DNA of 64,000 bases from Nesterenkonia halophila (GTDB taxonomy: Bacteria > Actinomycetota > Actinomycetes > Actinomycetales > Micrococcaceae). The stretch is taken from assembly GCF_009467795.1 (NCBI RefSeq), contig NZ_WIAX01000017.1:41581-105580 (forward strand). Direction: 5' to 3'. Below the pieces are notes generated by a model that saw only the letters and a program-made list of their open reading frames with translations, made no database searches and was not told the DNA's origin. The position numbers and the translations under genes were made by a program. Of the stretch, positions 63,079 through 64,000 are shown piece by piece (the first letter of the stretch is position 1; each line of letters begins with the position of its first letter).

Positions 63079-64000
63079 TCAGGACATCACATCGGTGTTG
63101 ACCCAGCCGACGACGGTCTCGCCGTCGTCGGCGTAGCGGACCTGCACCCAGGAGCCCTGAGTGTCGAGCTGGCGCACGGCGGCGCCGCGCGGCAGCTGAG
63201 CGAGCTTCTCGCTGGAGCTTGCGGCCTCGGCGCGCAGCGGCACGCTGAGCGAGAGCTGCCAGGACGTGGCGGCCTCCATCGTGCCGGAGCCGCTGCCCGA
63301 GCCCGGCAGCGTGTAGTTCTCCACGCCGCCCGGGTCGCCGGAGAGGCCGAGCTTCTCCTGGCAGCCCGGCCAGGCACCCCAGCCCTGGATCTTCCACAGC
63401 TCGTAGCCGCGGGCGATCTGCTCGTACTTCGAAGCGTGGTGCGGATAGCCTGTTCCGCCGACGGCCTCCCAGGACTGTTTGGTGAACTGGATGCCGCCGT
63501 AGAAGGTGTTGCCGGTGTCGATGCTCCAGTCGCCGGAGGACTCGCACATCGCCAGCCGGTCCCAGACCGGGTTGTACGACGGCGGCGGCGTGGAGGAATC
63601 GCCGGACTGGGCGGCCGATCCGTCGCCCTCGGGCTGAGGTTCAGGCTCGGGTTCCGGCTCGGGCTCCGGGGCGCTGAGCTCGTCCACCCGGGCCTGAATG
63701 GCCGCGTGGTCGAGGACCCCGTTCGAGTCGGTGTACTTATCCTGCGAGACCAGGTTGCCGAAGGTCTGCTCCGGCGACTGCCCCAGCAGCGAGGCCAGCT
63801 CCTTCACCACACCCTGGGTAGCCGCAGTGTACTGGCTCAAGCTGTGCGACGAGCTGCTGCCGGATCCGCTCGAGGACGAGCCGCTGGAGGAGTCCGTCGA
63901 CGACTCCGGCACGGATTCCGGAGCGCCGAGCTCGTCCACCCGGGCCTGAATGGCCGCGTGGTCGAGGACCCCGTTCGAGTCGGTGTACTTATCCTGCGAG
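63079..64000 (-). CDS. rpf: Resuscitation-promoting factor (transglycosylase-like), 5'-truncated by the window edge
   Basis: The gene enters from the right edge and ends at 63079. The visible 306 residues include two copies of a helical segment ending SQDKYTDSNGVLDHAAIQARVDEL. A Ser/Pro/Glu-rich linker and a complete Rpf lysozyme-like domain (NPVWDRLAMCESSGDWSIDTGNTFYGGIQFT...GWGAWPGCQEKLGL) with the catalytic Glu in MCESSGDW follow, then a C-terminal SH3-like domain. Rpf proteins cut peptidoglycan outside the cell and stimulate growth of dormant cells. The signal peptide must lie beyond the window. The first copy of the repeated segment is itself cut by the edge. Confidence 0.9.
   Translation of the reverse strand, partial: SQDKYTDSNGVLDHAAIQARVDELGAPESVPESSTDSSSGSSSSGSGSSSSHSLSQYTAATQGVVKELASLLGQSPEQTFGNLVSQDKYTDSNGVLDHAAIQARVDELSAPEPEPEPEPEPQPEGDGSAAQSGDSSTPPPSYNPVWDRLAMCESSGDWSIDTGNTFYGGIQFTKQSWEAVGGTGYPHHASKYEQIARGYELWKIQGWGAWPGCQEKLGLSGDPGGVENYTLPGSGSGSGTMEAATSWQLSLSVPLRAEAASSSEKLAQLPRGAAVRQLDTQGSWVQVRYADDGETVVGWVNTDVMS
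63676..64000. repeat. 252-bp-period tandem repeat in the rpf gene
   Basis: The 73 bases at 63676-63748 are identical to 63928-64000, an offset of exactly 252 bp (84 codons). The repeat continues past the window edge, so copy number cannot be counted. Exact identity indicates a recent duplication or ongoing recombination. Confidence 0.85.

Overview
The window is chromosomal DNA of a very GC-rich actinobacterium, most likely Micrococcales. Supporting signs are an HspR/HAIR-controlled dnaK operon, an NnaR-type HemD/winged-helix regulator, a resuscitation-promoting factor, Tat and lipoprotein exporters, and an ABC importer without its own ATPase. Genus is not decided by the sequence. No rRNA, tRNA, CRISPR array, transposase or integrase was seen.

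Layout. 1-523: the C-terminus of an FAD oxidoreductase with a [2Fe-2S] domain, probably nitrate/nitrite reduction. 590-13360: an alpha-mannan/alpha-mannoside module with a LacI regulator, secreted GH76 endo-mannanase, cytoplasmic GH38 alpha-mannosidase, a binding-protein ABC importer, a ROK sugar kinase and two different ManA-type isomerases; three near-identical palindromic operators lie upstream of its two transcription units. 13344-20630: nitrite assimilation (Moco oxidoreductase, nirD, nirB, siroheme methyltransferase, nnaR). 20750-22786: a class B PBP lipoprotein. 22899-30020: carnitine catabolism (cdhC-cdhA-cdhB), an XRE-TetR fusion regulator, trmB and a BCCT carrier. 30135-34525: hspR-dnaJ-grpE-dnaK. 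34803-41091: cutC, gabD, divergent gabT, a peptide transporter and an SGNH hydrolase. 41181-48438: a D-erythronate/L-threonate module (otnC, gntP, denD, deoR, otnI, otnK, divergent ltnD). 48574-56218: housekeeping and uncharacterised genes (Xi-class GST, MBL hydrolase, small unknown, SDR, AMIN-like lipoprotein, MscS channel, hisD). 56151-62980: a shikimate/quinate module (quiC, aroE-like, TRAP dctPMQ, divergent LacI). 63079-64000: a partial Rpf whose N-terminal region carries a tandem repeat.

The main theme is self-contained catabolic modules (mannan, carnitine, GABA, tetronates, shikimate/quinate). Most have a local regulator and a candidate operator, placed between housekeeping genes. Intergenic spaces often hold long perfect or near-perfect inverted repeats, some sharing sequence cores, and several genes have a TANNNT -10 hexamer 6-7 nt before the start codon, suggesting leaderless mRNAs. 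The least ordinary items are the tandem dissimilar ManA pair with shared operators, the XRE-TetR regulator whose palindrome sits between overlapping divergent promoters, the extragenic palindrome families, and the 252-bp repeat in the Rpf gene.
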